This document shows, piece after piece, positions 36,934-45,426 of a stretch of DNA of 64,000 bases. A program made the translations under genes and the position numbers. The stretch lies in assembly GCF_005943945.1 (NCBI RefSeq), contig NZ_CP040710.1:3021501-3085500 (forward strand), written 5' to 3'. The notes under the pieces are model-generated. The model had not been told where the DNA came from, ran no database searches, and saw nothing but the letters and a program-made list of their open reading frames with translations. Each line of letters begins with the position of its first letter. Positions within the stretch are counted from its first letter, which is position 1. Source of the DNA: Aggregatimonas sangjinii. GTDB taxonomy: Bacteria; Bacteroidota; Bacteroidia; Flavobacteriales; Flavobacteriaceae.

Positions 36934-37125
36934 CTACAAATTCGGTTACAGAAATTCACTAAAGCAATCTAAGTTAAACATAAAAACCATATTTAGTGAA
37001 AACTTTTCGACAAAGCGCTCATTACCAAAACCAAAAAAGCATTCTCACGGTCTGTCGCATTCAAGCAGCAACCCTCAGAACAAGTAGTTCTCCTTCCCGC
37101 CCCAATCCTATTTTAGATTTTACGC

Positions 37126-37133
37126 TACCTTTG
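37126..37133 (+). promoter_or_regulatory. -7-like element directly before the SulP start
   Basis: TACCTTTG matches TAnnTTTG perfectly and lies only 4 bp before the ATG of the transporter gene. If functional, it would give a leaderless or nearly leaderless transcript. Confidence 0.35.
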
Positions 37134-37137
37134 CCCC

Positions 37138-38880
37138 ATGCAGAAAATCTTTCCATTTTTAGGATGGTTGGGTAGTTACCGAAAAAGGGACTTCCTAAAA
37201 GATTTGGTTGCAGGACTGACCGTCGCCGTCGTATTGATACCCCAAGGTATGGCCTATGCCATGATTGCCGGGTTGCCGCCCGTTTACGGCCTCTATGCGT
37301 CCATAGTTCCCATACTGCTCTACGCGGTATTGGGCACCTCGCGACAAGTCGCCATGGGACCTGTGGCCATGGATTCGCTCTTGGTCGCCGCCGGTTTGGG
37401 AACCTTGGCCATTACAGGCGTCGAAAACTATATCGCCATGGCCCTAGTGTTGGCCTTTTTGGTCGGGGCGATTCAACTATTATTGGGTATCAGCCGTATG
37501 GGTTTTTTGGTACGTTTTCTCTCGAGACCCGTCATTAGCGGCTTTACTTCCGGTGCCGCGTTGATCATCATTTTCAGCCAACTGAAACACTTGATGGGTA
37601 CCGACGTTCAGGAAAGTCAATTCTTCCACCAACAAGTCGTCAATGCCTTTCAAAGTCTGGGGGATATCAATTATTACGATTTTACTCTCGGAGTCGTCGG
37701 CATCGTGCTGATTGTCCTATTCAGGAAATGGGACAAGCGTATCCCCGGGGTATTGATCGTGGTCTTATTGGGTATTCTGTCGGCCTACGTCTTCGATTTG
37801 GAAGCCCACGGACTTCATATCGTGGGTGTGGTTCCCGAGGGATTACCTGCCTTTCAAGTCCCCAATATCGATTTGGGCAATATCAAATCACTTTGGCCTA
37901 TTGCGATTACACTCGCCCTGGTAGGCTATCTGGAAACAATATCTATCGGAAAAGCCATCGAGGAAAAAAATAGCACCGACCATATCGACCCCAATCAGGA
38001 ATTGGTGGCCCTTGGCGTATCGAACATTGTCGGTTCTTTTTTTCAATCCTACATCTCCACCGCAAGTTTCTCCAGGTCGGCCATTAACAACGACTCTGGC
38101 GCCCGTACGCATTTGTCGTCTATTTTTAGTGTGGTTCTTGTCGTGCTCACCCTACTCTTTTTAACGCCGCTGTTCTATTATTTGCCCAAGGCCGTTTTGG
38201 CCAGTATTATCATGGTATCGGTTTTCGGCCTGATCAATATCATCTACCCCAGAGGGCTTTGGCAACAGAGCAGAGGAGAGCTAGTGGTGCTGATGGCGAC
38301 GCTTGCGGCTACTTTATTCATTGGGCTGCCGCAAGGTATTCTTATTGGGGTGCTGTTCTCCTTACTATTGATGGTTTACAAAACTTCGAACCCGCACTTT
38401 GCGGTGTTAGGCAACATCAGAAATTCCGACTATTATAAAAATGTAAAACGTTTTGGGGATGAAGTGGTTCTAAGGGATGATTTGTTGATCATTCGATTTG
38501 ATGCGCAATTGTATTTTGGGAATTCGGACTATTTCAAAAATGAATTGCTGCGACAGATAAATTTAAAAGGGAAAAGCTTGAAGGCGGTAATTCTAAATGC
38601 GGAAGCGATAACGTATATCGATTCCACTGGAGCGAACATCCTGAGCCGGGTTATCGACACTATTCACAATCGGGGACTGCAATTTTATATTGCGGGAGCT
38701 ATTGGCCCGACCAGGGATACGATTTATCAAAGCGGTATCATCAATTCCTTGGAAAAGGAATATCTTTTTGTAAAGACGAAAGAGGCCGTAGCGTACTATG
38801 ATGATCCGAAGACCATCTCCGAAATACAGGACAAAGTGGCACATCAAAATAGTTCTCGTGTGACCAAGGTCATATCATAG
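37138..38880 (+). CDS. SulP-family anion transporter with STAS domain
   Basis: This 580-residue inner-membrane protein has the SLC26/SulP signature DLVAGLTVAVVLIPQGMAYA (residues about 22-41). About 12-14 hydrophobic segments follow, with GTSRQVAMGPVAMDSL and the inverted-repeat counterpart around VALGVSNIVGSFFQSY. The C-terminal cytoplasmic STAS domain (about residues 440-565) has VVLRDDLLIIRFDAQLYFGN and a DSTGANIL loop. The family moves sulfate, bicarbonate, chloride or dicarboxylates. The adjacent persulfide-dioxygenase-like gene, 51 bp downstream on the same strand, points to sulfate or sulfite. Confidence 0.92.
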   Translation: MQKIFPFLGWLGSYRKRDFLKDLVAGLTVAVVLIPQGMAYAMIAGLPPVYGLYASIVPILLYAVLGTSRQVAMGPVAMDSLLVAAGLGTLAITGVENYIAMALVLAFLVGAIQLLLGISRMGFLVRFLSRPVISGFTSGAALIIIFSQLKHLMGTDVQESQFFHQQVVNAFQSLGDINYYDFTLGVVGIVLIVLFRKWDKRIPGVLIVVLLGILSAYVFDLEAHGLHIVGVVPEGLPAFQVPNIDLGNIKSLWPIAITLALVGYLETISIGKAIEEKNSTDHIDPNQELVALGVSNIVGSFFQSYISTASFSRSAINNDSGARTHLSSIFSVVLVVLTLLFLTPLFYYLPKAVLASIIMVSVFGLINIIYPRGLWQQSRGELVVLMATLAATLFIGLPQGILIGVLFSLLLMVYKTSNPHFAVLGNIRNSDYYKNVKRFGDEVVLRDDLLIIRFDAQLYFGNSDYFKNELLRQINLKGKSLKAVILNAEAITYIDSTGANILSRVIDTIHNRGLQFYIAGAIGPTRDTIYQSGIINSLEKEYLFVKTKEAVAYYDDPKTISEIQDKVAHQNSSRVTKVIS

Positions 38881-38895
38881 AAAATTTAAGAAGCG

Positions 38896-38903
38896 TACTT
38901 TTG
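38896..38903 (+). promoter_or_regulatory. -7 promoter element of the MBL/rhodanese gene
   Basis: TACTTTTG is a perfect TAnnTTTG match, 28 bp before the ATG, in the 51-bp gap after the transporter gene. It suggests the second gene can also be transcribed on its own. Confidence 0.4.
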
Positions 38904-38931
38904 TGCGTCAATAGAATCAAGCATTGTAACC

Positions 38932-40341
38932 ATGAAAATAGAACAGATTTATACCGGATGCCTTGCACAAGGCGCGTACTATATTGAAAGTGAAGGGGAA
39001 GTTGCTATCATAGACCCCCTACGAGAGGTAGACCCCTACATCAAAAAAGCCGAAAATGACCAGGCCAAAATCAAGTATATTTTTGAAACGCACTTTCACG
39101 CCGATTTCGTAAGTGGCCATGTTACCTTGTCCGAAAAGACTGGGGCCCCGATTATCTTCGGCCCAAATGCAAATACCTCCTTTAAAGCGATCATCGCCAA
39201 GGACGGACAGGAATTCGCACTCGGAAACATTACCATCAAAGTACTGCACACTCCAGGACATACCATGGAAAGTACCACTTACCTTTTACGCGATGAAGAT
39301 GGAAAAGACCATGCGATCTTCTCGGGAGATACCTTATTCCTAGGAGATGTAGGAAGACCCGACCTGGCACAAAAAGCAGCGGACATGACCAAAGAGGACC
39401 TAGCAGGGACGTTATTCGATAGTCTTCGGACCAAAATAATGCCTTTGGCCGATGACGTTATTGTGTATCCTGCCCACGGCGCTGGTTCGGCATGTGGTAA
39501 AAATATGATGAAGGAAACGGTGGATACCCTGGGGAACCAGAAAAAAATGAATTATGCCCTTCGCGCCGACATGACCAAGGAGGAGTTTATTAAAGAAGTT
39601 ACCGACGGCCTGTTGCCCCCACCAAAGTATTTTCCGCTCAATGTGAAAATGAATAAGGAGGGTTACGAAGACATTAAGGAGGTTTTACAACGTGGCACTA
39701 CGGCTTTAAGTCCCGAGGCATTCGAAACCGCAGCCAATGAAACGGGTGCCGTTGTACTAGATGTGCGCCATCAGGACGAATTTGTTAAAGGTCACATTCC
39801 GCGTGCTATTTTTATCGGTCTCAATGGGGATTTTGCGCCTTGGGTAGGCGCTTTGATCGCCGATACCTTACAACCGATACTGCTCGTTGCGCCGGTCGGA
39901 AAGGAGGAAGAAGCCATTACCCGATTATCACGCGTCGGTTTTGACGGAACCATAGGATACCTAGATGGCGGATTCGACGCTTGGGAAAAGGCCGGAAAGG
40001 ATATCGATACGTTGGAATCCTATTCCGCCGAAAAATCAATGGCGCGATTGAAGGAGTCCGCGACACCGGTATTCGATGTACGAAAGGAAGGGGAGTTTGC
40101 CTCGGAGCATGTGTTAGACGCCCACCACACACCCTTAAGCACATTAAACGACCATCTTTCCAAATTTCCGAAAGATCGCGAATTTTTTGTGCATTGTGCG
40201 GGAGGGTATCGATCGGTAATCGCTGCTTCTATTCTGAAGAGTCGTGGTTTTCATAACCTCATCAATATCGAAGGTGGTTTTGGGGCATTGAAAAAGATGG
40301 GCGCCAAGACATCTGATTTTGTCTGTCCGTCTACTTTGTAG
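38932..40341 (+). CDS. MBL-fold persulfide-dioxygenase-like protein with two rhodanese domains
   Basis: This 469-residue cytoplasmic protein starts with a metallo-beta-lactamase domain (residues 1-240) with metal-binding motifs THFHADFVSGH, HTPGHTMEST, FSGDTLFLGDVGRPD and YPAHGAGSACGK. These match the ETHE1/glyoxalase II-like branch that oxidises glutathione persulfide or related persulfides with iron. Two rhodanese domains follow. The first (about 265-360) has no Cys at the active loop (LLVAPVGKEEEA) and is probably structural. The second (about 370-460) has the active loop HCAGGYRS with a catalytic Cys. A sulfur-transfer plus persulfide-oxidation role fits, coupled to the SulP transporter that precedes it. 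Confidence 0.88.
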   Translation: MKIEQIYTGCLAQGAYYIESEGEVAIIDPLREVDPYIKKAENDQAKIKYIFETHFHADFVSGHVTLSEKTGAPIIFGPNANTSFKAIIAKDGQEFALGNITIKVLHTPGHTMESTTYLLRDEDGKDHAIFSGDTLFLGDVGRPDLAQKAADMTKEDLAGTLFDSLRTKIMPLADDVIVYPAHGAGSACGKNMMKETVDTLGNQKKMNYALRADMTKEEFIKEVTDGLLPPPKYFPLNVKMNKEGYEDIKEVLQRGTTALSPEAFETAANETGAVVLDVRHQDEFVKGHIPRAIFIGLNGDFAPWVGALIADTLQPILLVAPVGKEEEAITRLSRVGFDGTIGYLDGGFDAWEKAGKDIDTLESYSAEKSMARLKESATPVFDVRKEGEFASEHVLDAHHTPLSTLNDHLSKFPKDREFFVHCAGGYRSVIAASILKSRGFHNLINIEGGFGALKKMGAKTSDFVCPSTL

Positions 40342-40511
40342 GGACGACAAAATTTTCATCTTACGAAATTTAAAAAGCACCAATTTGATGTGATTACATC
40401 AATATTTAATAGGTTTTGTTACGAATTTTACAAACGTTAAGAAAATCTTAATATTTTTTGAAGAATTAGTACCTAAATTCCCTATATTTAATAAGAAGTA
40501 CTCTACGAAGA

Positions 40512-40694
40512 ATGATAAAAAATTTTATTGAACGTATAGGAGCAATGAATTGTGTAATGCTCCTAGTAGTCATTTCGATTATTATCGTTTCGGAATATAT
40601 CTTTCTAACAGGAGATAAATTGGATGCTATCTTTATAGCATTCTGGGCGCCGACCATACTTGGTTTTATGAATTATCTGAAGTTCAGGAAATAA
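40512..40694 (+). CDS. Small membrane protein of unknown function
   Basis: This 60-residue protein has one strong transmembrane segment (CVMLLVVISIIIVSEYIFLT) and a second hydrophobic stretch (AIFIAFWAPTILGFMNYL). It starts at an ATG after a 170-bp A+T-rich gap. Its stop overlaps the ATG of another tiny membrane ORF (TAATG), which favours both being real and translated together. No family was recognised. Confidence 0.55.
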   Translation: MIKNFIERIGAMNCVMLLVVISIIIVSEYIFLTGDKLDAIFIAFWAPTILGFMNYLKFRK

Positions 40695-40789
40695 TGGATT
40701 TTATACTGCTTTATTCTATTTTGGTCTCCATCGTTTTTGCGGTGTGGCTGCTCTTCGTCATCCGGATGTACCGGAAACTGAACGACTGA
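40694..40789 (+). CDS. Very small membrane protein (31 residues)
   Basis: The ATG is shared with the stop of the preceding small gene (TAATG). The product (MDFILLYSILVSIVFAVWLL, then VIRMYRKLND) is a single transmembrane helix with a short basic tail. It ends 2 bp from the stop of the convergent nuclease gene. The size and layout resemble small accessory subunits of membrane complexes, but no partner is encoded nearby. Confidence 0.45.
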   Translation: MDFILLYSILVSIVFAVWLLFVIRMYRKLND

Positions 40790-40791
40790 AC

Positions 40792-42174
40792 TTACACGAT
40801 TGATTTCTCTGAGATCGAATGTACCCTTGCTTCATTTTTTCTTATATAGGCCCTTAAAATCCGTTCGGTATCCAAGGTGTTCTTCTGCGGAATAATAAAT
40901 GCTTCGATATCTTGCTCGTTGTTAAGTTGGGCATCTTTTGTCACAAAACCATAACCACAATAGCTGCCATCCTTAATCCGTACAAAAGCTTCTTCCTCGT
41001 AATTCCTTCCTTTCTCTTTTATCCAGATATCCTCTTTATCAACTGACATCGCAGATACTGCCTCGGCCACCCTAGTATTGTATAAATTCGCCGGCTCATC
41101 ACCCCTACAAACACCTTCGCATTGTGTAATGCTGTAATGACTGCAGGCGCCATTGGTTTCCTGCAAATGGCAAAACTTGGGGCATAGCCGGTATGTTTTG
41201 CAAAATTCCGTCAGAAAGGAGCGGCATTCGGTCGGACTGTAACAGACATACAAGGGCCTGGGCACCAACTTGAGCTTATTGAACGCGAGGTGCATCACCC
41301 CATTCCTATCCTCATAGGAAAAGATACCATATTGCTGTACAGCACGTTTTTGGGCCCGATTGTACTCCGGATAATGATGCTTGATGGCGGCGGATTCCAT
41401 CAATAATGCCACCAACTCACTCCCCGAAAGCTCAAAATCAATATCCGCGGTTGCTTGGCAGAGTCGCACTTCCTTGTTCGCCTTATCGTAAAAATGGCTG
41501 AGCACCCGCTTTCTGATATTGACCGCCTTGCCCACATAAATAATCTTACCGGATGTATTCTTAAAATAGTAGATTCCCGGAGCACTGGGTAATCGTTCAA
41601 AAGTTTCTTTAGGCAGCCCAGGTGGCAAGGTGGCCTCTTGGGAACGGGCATTCAAAAATTGCTTGAACACCTTTTCCGCACCGTCGGTCCGAAGGAGTTT
41701 TTTGAAAAGTAGCATGGTCGCATGCGCATCGCCTCGAGCGCGATGCCTATCGGTCAATGGAATCCCGAGGGCCGAACAAAGTTTGCCCAGACTGTAGGAA
41801 TGGTATCCCGGCAGTAACTTTCTTGAAAGGCGAACCGTGCAGAGTTTTTTCCGCACGAAATCCAATCCGATATTCTTGAATTCGTTTTTAATTACATTGT
41901 AATCGAAATTGACACTATGCGCCACGAAAATGGCACCGCTTGTAATTTCCAGTATCTGTGGTGCGATCTCATTAAGCTTTGGAGCATTGCGAACGGTATC
42001 GTTATCGATACCGGTGAGTCTCGTGATAAAATATGGAATTTCACATTCGGGATCGACAAGCGAAGTAAACTCCTCAACTACCTCATACCCATCGAATTTA
42101 AAGATGGAAATCTCGATAATCCGGTTTCCTTTAATCCCGTTTCCGGTGGTTTCTATGTCAATTATAGTATACAA
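40792..42174 (-). CDS. DnaQ-like exonuclease fused to a GIY-YIG (UvrC-type) nuclease
   Basis: This is a 460-residue protein. The likely start is the TTG at 42172-42174, giving the usual N-terminus MYTIIDIETTGNG; another TTG lies four codons upstream and no ATG fits. Residues 1-165 are a DEDDh 3'-5' exonuclease (IDIETTG, VAHSVNFDYNVI, RARGDAHATMLL), like the proofreading subunit of DNA polymerase III. Residues about 195-275 are a GIY-YIG nuclease (APGIYYFKNTSGKIIYVGKA) as in the UvrC N-terminal domain. A Cys-rich segment follows (CPKFCHLQETNGACSHY, QCEGVC). The architecture is common in Bacteroidota and points to DNA repair. It is convergent with the tiny membrane ORFs. Confidence 0.88.
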   Translation of the reverse strand: MYTIIDIETTGNGIKGNRIIEISIFKFDGYEVVEEFTSLVDPECEIPYFITRLTGIDNDTVRNAPKLNEIAPQILEITSGAIFVAHSVNFDYNVIKNEFKNIGLDFVRKKLCTVRLSRKLLPGYHSYSLGKLCSALGIPLTDRHRARGDAHATMLLFKKLLRTDGAEKVFKQFLNARSQEATLPPGLPKETFERLPSAPGIYYFKNTSGKIIYVGKAVNIRKRVLSHFYDKANKEVRLCQATADIDFELSGSELVALLMESAAIKHHYPEYNRAQKRAVQQYGIFSYEDRNGVMHLAFNKLKLVPRPLYVCYSPTECRSFLTEFCKTYRLCPKFCHLQETNGACSHYSITQCEGVCRGDEPANLYNTRVAEAVSAMSVDKEDIWIKEKGRNYEEEAFVRIKDGSYCGYGFVTKDAQLNNEQDIEAFIIPQKNTLDTERILRAYIRKNEARVHSISEKSIV

Positions 42175-42632
42175 TGAACACTTCAAAATTAGTCGAAGTA
42201 TAAAGGTAGTACCTTCTTTGCGAAAAGCAAGGCGTGTTACCTAAACCTCAATTCAAAAGATGATAGTCAGGCTTAAAATTCAATATCCGATGGAACGTTT
42301 GATTGTGGATTCACCACACTCATGTCTTGCAGAGGCCCTCAACTTCAATATTCATTCTCGGCTGTGAAAAGCCGTCCGTTTCCGTGAAGACTATCTTCTT
42401 GATGAAAGAAAACGACTTTGAAGATGTTACGCGGTCAAAGTGATTCGAACCTACCCCATGTCCAGCAGCTGATCCTGAGTGTGGTTTTCCCAACAGCAAA
42501 AAGCGGATAAGTTGCTCGATATATTGCTCTGTGCATATTTACTATTTGTACACTAAAACTTACTAACCATACAAAATTCAACTTAGCCAATTGTAAGCTT
42601 TGGTATCTTTAAGAGAACAACAATCAGCCCCA
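42175..42632. other. Intergenic region between nuclease gene and LuxR-type regulator
   Basis: These 458 bp hold no gene that I can support. The only short frame with an ATG (near 42259) is about 35 codons and unconvincing. TGATTCGAACC at 42441-42451 looks like the complement of a tRNA T-loop, but no cloverleaf forms around it. The last 100 bp are A+T rich and should contain the regulator promoter. This is also the left border of the eCIS locus. Confidence 0.5.
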
Positions 42633-43325
42633 ATGAAACGAAATGAGACCAATGGTCTAGCCAAACCGCTTTTCTATGGTAGGCACTCCTATCTTTCAAG
42701 GATGTTCAATATTTTGGACTCTGATGATTGTTCCAAAGGTCTCATGATAGCGATCAGCCTTCTCGATCAAAAAAACTTTCTATATTTCAATAAGGCGTTC
42801 CGGTCATTCATAGGAAAAAAGATAGATGCGCTAACCGATCAAGGGTGGGAATATTGGTATCAAAGTATTTGCTCTCAGGAAGCGCCAATCGTAAAAAACA
42901 GAATACGGAATTTCTTTGGCGCACCTTATGACCGAAAGCCCATAACCTTAAGGTACCATCTCTACGATTGGGGAGAAAACCTCATTTACCTTAGGCATGA
43001 AATCATCCTTTACAAATTAGGACATACCACCATGGCCCTAAATTACTTTTACGATGTCTCTGAAAAAGAGCGCTTGGAAAATTGCCTGCACATTAAAAGA
43101 GAACGCGACATCATTGATGAAGAAAATGGGAAAGGATTGATTTCCTCCCGAGAAAAAGAAGTACTTCAATTGGTAGCAGAAGGGCATTCCTCTAAACAGA
43201 TCGCGGATATCTTATTCATTAGCAATCATACAGCGATATCGCATAGAAAACATCTCATAGAAAAATTTAAAGTGAAAAATACCGCACAATTGATAAAAAA
43301 AGCTTCGAAGATTATGGAGCTCTAA
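42633..43325 (+). CDS. LuxR-type transcriptional regulator with PAS-like sensor domain, next to the eCIS operon
   Basis: This is a 230-residue protein starting at the ATG 42633 (MKRNETNGLAKPLFYG); an upstream TTG only extends the frame. Residues about 25-150 look like a PAS fold (GLMIAISLLDQKNFLYFNKA, then MALNYFYDVSEKERLENC). Residues about 165-230 are a LuxR/GerE helix-turn-helix: LISSREKEVLQLVAEGHSSK, QIADILFISNHTAISHRKHL. No receiver domain is present, so activation is probably through ligand binding or protein contact. It is transcribed in the same direction as the eCIS genes, 237 bp upstream of the first of them, with a 20-bp palindrome in between. A role as the local regulator is inferred from this arrangement. 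Confidence 0.85.
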   Translation: MKRNETNGLAKPLFYGRHSYLSRMFNILDSDDCSKGLMIAISLLDQKNFLYFNKAFRSFIGKKIDALTDQGWEYWYQSICSQEAPIVKNRIRNFFGAPYDRKPITLRYHLYDWGENLIYLRHEIILYKLGHTTMALNYFYDVSEKERLENCLHIKRERDIIDEENGKGLISSREKEVLQLVAEGHSSKQIADILFISNHTAISHRKHLIEKFKVKNTAQLIKKASKIMEL

Positions 43326-43430
43326 TACGGTTTTCAATGCCTTCACATTGAAATATTTCCTGATACCCATCACCATACGGGTAAAAGTCAACATAGAATT
43401 AGGAATATAGAAACAGAAGTGTTTATCATA

Positions 43431-43450
43431 AATCCCCAAAAATGGGGATT
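43431..43450. promoter_or_regulatory. Palindrome upstream of the eCIS operon (operator candidate)
   Basis: AATCCCC (43431-43437) and GGGGATT (43444-43450) are perfect inverted repeats separated by AAAAAT. The site is 112 bp before the first eCIS gene and 106 bp after the LuxR-type gene. Size and symmetry fit a dimeric LuxR-type binding site. As RNA it would form only a 7-bp stem without a T-tract, so a terminator is less likely. Confidence 0.4.
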
Positions 43451-43561
43451 GATTTGAAACGTCTTTGTTCGCATCTTGTACAATGGCGAACAGACGTTTG
43501 CCGCCCCTCCTCCCCCAACACACATCCCCCATAACGTAGTTTGAATTTAACCGCATCCGTG

Positions 43562-44158
43562 ATGATCAGTAAGGCGTTGTCCTTTATCGAAGAGCAGACC
43601 GATTTATACTTACAGGGTTTACTTGGCGCGTCAACACAGAAATATGCCGTACTAGGAAACATCGCCCGCATCGTTGATAGCGGGGAAGGTAGCGAAACGG
43701 AAGATGCTTCCGGTGTAATCATCACCCTGGTCAATATCGAGGAGGACCTCATTTCCAAAAACCCCGATGGGGTATACAGAAATGTGGACCAAGTTGTGAA
43801 GACCAATCCGAAAATATTGGTCAACCTTTACGTGCTGTTCTCCGTCAACCTGAACACCTACACGACTGCCTTAAGCAGAATCTCCAACGTCATACAGTGC
43901 TTTCAAAGCACTAATTATTTTACCCAAGCGAGTTTCCCTTCGCTAGACCCTGGCATCGAGAAATTGCATTTGGAACTCTATACTATGAATTTCGAACAGG
44001 TAAACCACTTGTGGAGCACCTTGGGCGGTAAATATTTGCCGTCCGTTCTCTATAAAATGCGAATGGTGGTCATAGCTGATGAAGCCAACCAAGTTGGTGG
44101 CGGCCTTATCAGGGAAATACAAATGGAAAAGAATGTCTTATCAGGCACCTTAAACTAA
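43562..44158 (+). CDS. eCIS tube/sheath terminator, Pvc16-like (DUF4255)
   Basis: This is a 198-residue protein. I chose the ATG at 43562 (MISKALSFIEEQTDLYLQGL); a GTG directly before it and a TTG further upstream are alternatives. The sequence fits the DUF4255/Pvc16 N-terminal family: LGNIARIVDSGEG, ITLVNIEEDLISKNPDGVYR, PKILVNLYVLFSVNLNTY, ALSRISNVIQCFQSTNYFTQ and LWSTLGGKYLPSVLYKMRMV. In PVC and Afp particles this protein caps the distal end of tube and sheath. It is the first gene of the operon, only 5 bp before the next gene. Confidence 0.88.
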   Translation: MISKALSFIEEQTDLYLQGLLGASTQKYAVLGNIARIVDSGEGSETEDASGVIITLVNIEEDLISKNPDGVYRNVDQVVKTNPKILVNLYVLFSVNLNTYTTALSRISNVIQCFQSTNYFTQASFPSLDPGIEKLHLELYTMNFEQVNHLWSTLGGKYLPSVLYKMRMVVIADEANQVGGGLIREIQMEKNVLSGTLN

Positions 44159-44163
44159 TTGCA

Positions 44164-45405
44164 ATGCGATACACGCCATTATTTACGATAGCATTGGAAC
44201 ATGACTATTTCTCGGTATCCCCTCCCGAGATTTTTCGAATCGTACCGACATCGGCCACCGAGAAAGTGTTGAGGGGGGCAGGCCTGATCGTAAAATTTTT
44301 TCAAAACAAACTTTACGTCCTGGTCAAACACTTGGAAAACACAACGCCGCTTTTACAATTGAACAATGATTTTACATTGCGATTTTTTTTGGAAGTAACG
44401 GACTTCAATTTTTCCAGCATCACCAACTATAGATCTTCGGACCCTTATGCTGTCAAATTATACTTCAGTAATGGCAATTCGATCATTGATGGAAATGATA
44501 AATCGGTGAACGATATACTTTACCTCAATGAAAAATTACCCCAGTTCGACAATACGCTCGCCTATACGTACAACGATTTGGTACGGAGTGGCTCCGATAC
44601 CGCCTATGAATGCCTTCAAAAAATAGATGCTGGTACCGGAAACCTGAACAATGGGTCGCAGTTCAGACAGCTGGAAAAAGTGAGCTATGTCTCACCTGCG
44701 ACGGAGTTGTCCTTTACCGGCCCGAAAAAAATTGTACGGCTACAGGTTCCCGCCGCTGAAGTAACGGTTGAGTATTTCAAATACAATCTAACTAGCAACG
44801 ATTTTGATATTGCGGTAAAACAAAGCGTCATCGGGCCAATTGAAAATCCGACCGCCATGCTGCTCGACGAGGTCTTGCTTCACTTTTACACCGAGGGGAA
44901 CATCCCTTTCGGCGAAGGTATTTATAAGGTCGTGCTTAATACGACCCAAGAAGAATACCTCTATTTCAGGTTGGCGAACGATTGGCAGCCCTATTTAGGG
45001 CTTATCGAAATCCACAACAATGCGTTGGCGGCAACGGATACGTATCGCTTTTTAACGGAAGACGGATCCTTCTTTACCATTCCTCCCGATAATACGGAAA
45101 TAGAAACGCGCCACTACAAAATCAGATTTGCCCCGGCCCAATACCTTCTCAAATACCGATGTAAAACGAACAAAGTATCGAATATCGTCGATGATGACGG
45201 GAACATCGTCTTCACCAATTTGGGCAGTAATACCTTTCAAAGCCAGCTCCCCGTTCGAATGAACGAAAAAGCGATCGATACCATTTCGGTAACCTATGAC
45301 GGGTCGGATACCTTGAAAAAAACCAAAGTTCCCGGGCATAGGAACCTATCCATAACGGATGACGACAACAAGTATATCGTAAGCGAAACATTTTTGAATT
45401 TATAA
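44164..45405 (+). CDS. Unrecognised eCIS-operon protein between terminator and sheath
   Basis: This is a 413-residue soluble protein without signal peptide. It is mostly beta, with several aromatic-rich strands (FQNKLYVLVKHLENTTPLLQ, YLYFRLANDWQPYLGLIEIH) and a C-terminal segment ending DDDNKYIVSETFLNL. No homolog among the PVC or Afp core genes comes to mind. Its place between the Pvc16-like terminator and the sheath, with 5-bp and 21-bp gaps, makes a structural role at the distal end likely. AlgoCIS from Algoriphagus is reported to have a cap adaptor, so that is one candidate role; this is inference. Confidence 0.7.
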   Translation: MRYTPLFTIALEHDYFSVSPPEIFRIVPTSATEKVLRGAGLIVKFFQNKLYVLVKHLENTTPLLQLNNDFTLRFFLEVTDFNFSSITNYRSSDPYAVKLYFSNGNSIIDGNDKSVNDILYLNEKLPQFDNTLAYTYNDLVRSGSDTAYECLQKIDAGTGNLNNGSQFRQLEKVSYVSPATELSFTGPKKIVRLQVPAAEVTVEYFKYNLTSNDFDIAVKQSVIGPIENPTAMLLDEVLLHFYTEGNIPFGEGIYKVVLNTTQEEYLYFRLANDWQPYLGLIEIHNNALAATDTYRFLTEDGSFFTIPPDNTEIETRHYKIRFAPAQYLLKYRCKTNKVSNIVDDDGNIVFTNLGSNTFQSQLPVRMNEKAIDTISVTYDGSDTLKKTKVPGHRNLSITDDDNKYIVSETFLNL

Positions 45406-45426
45406 AAACAATTAAAATCACACATT

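Noticed and set aside
42441-42451. TGATTCGAACC as a tRNA T-loop or integration-site remnant at the edge of the eCIS locus
   Set aside because: The flanking bases do not pair into T-arm or acceptor stems on either strand, and no matching copy was seen at the other end of the locus.
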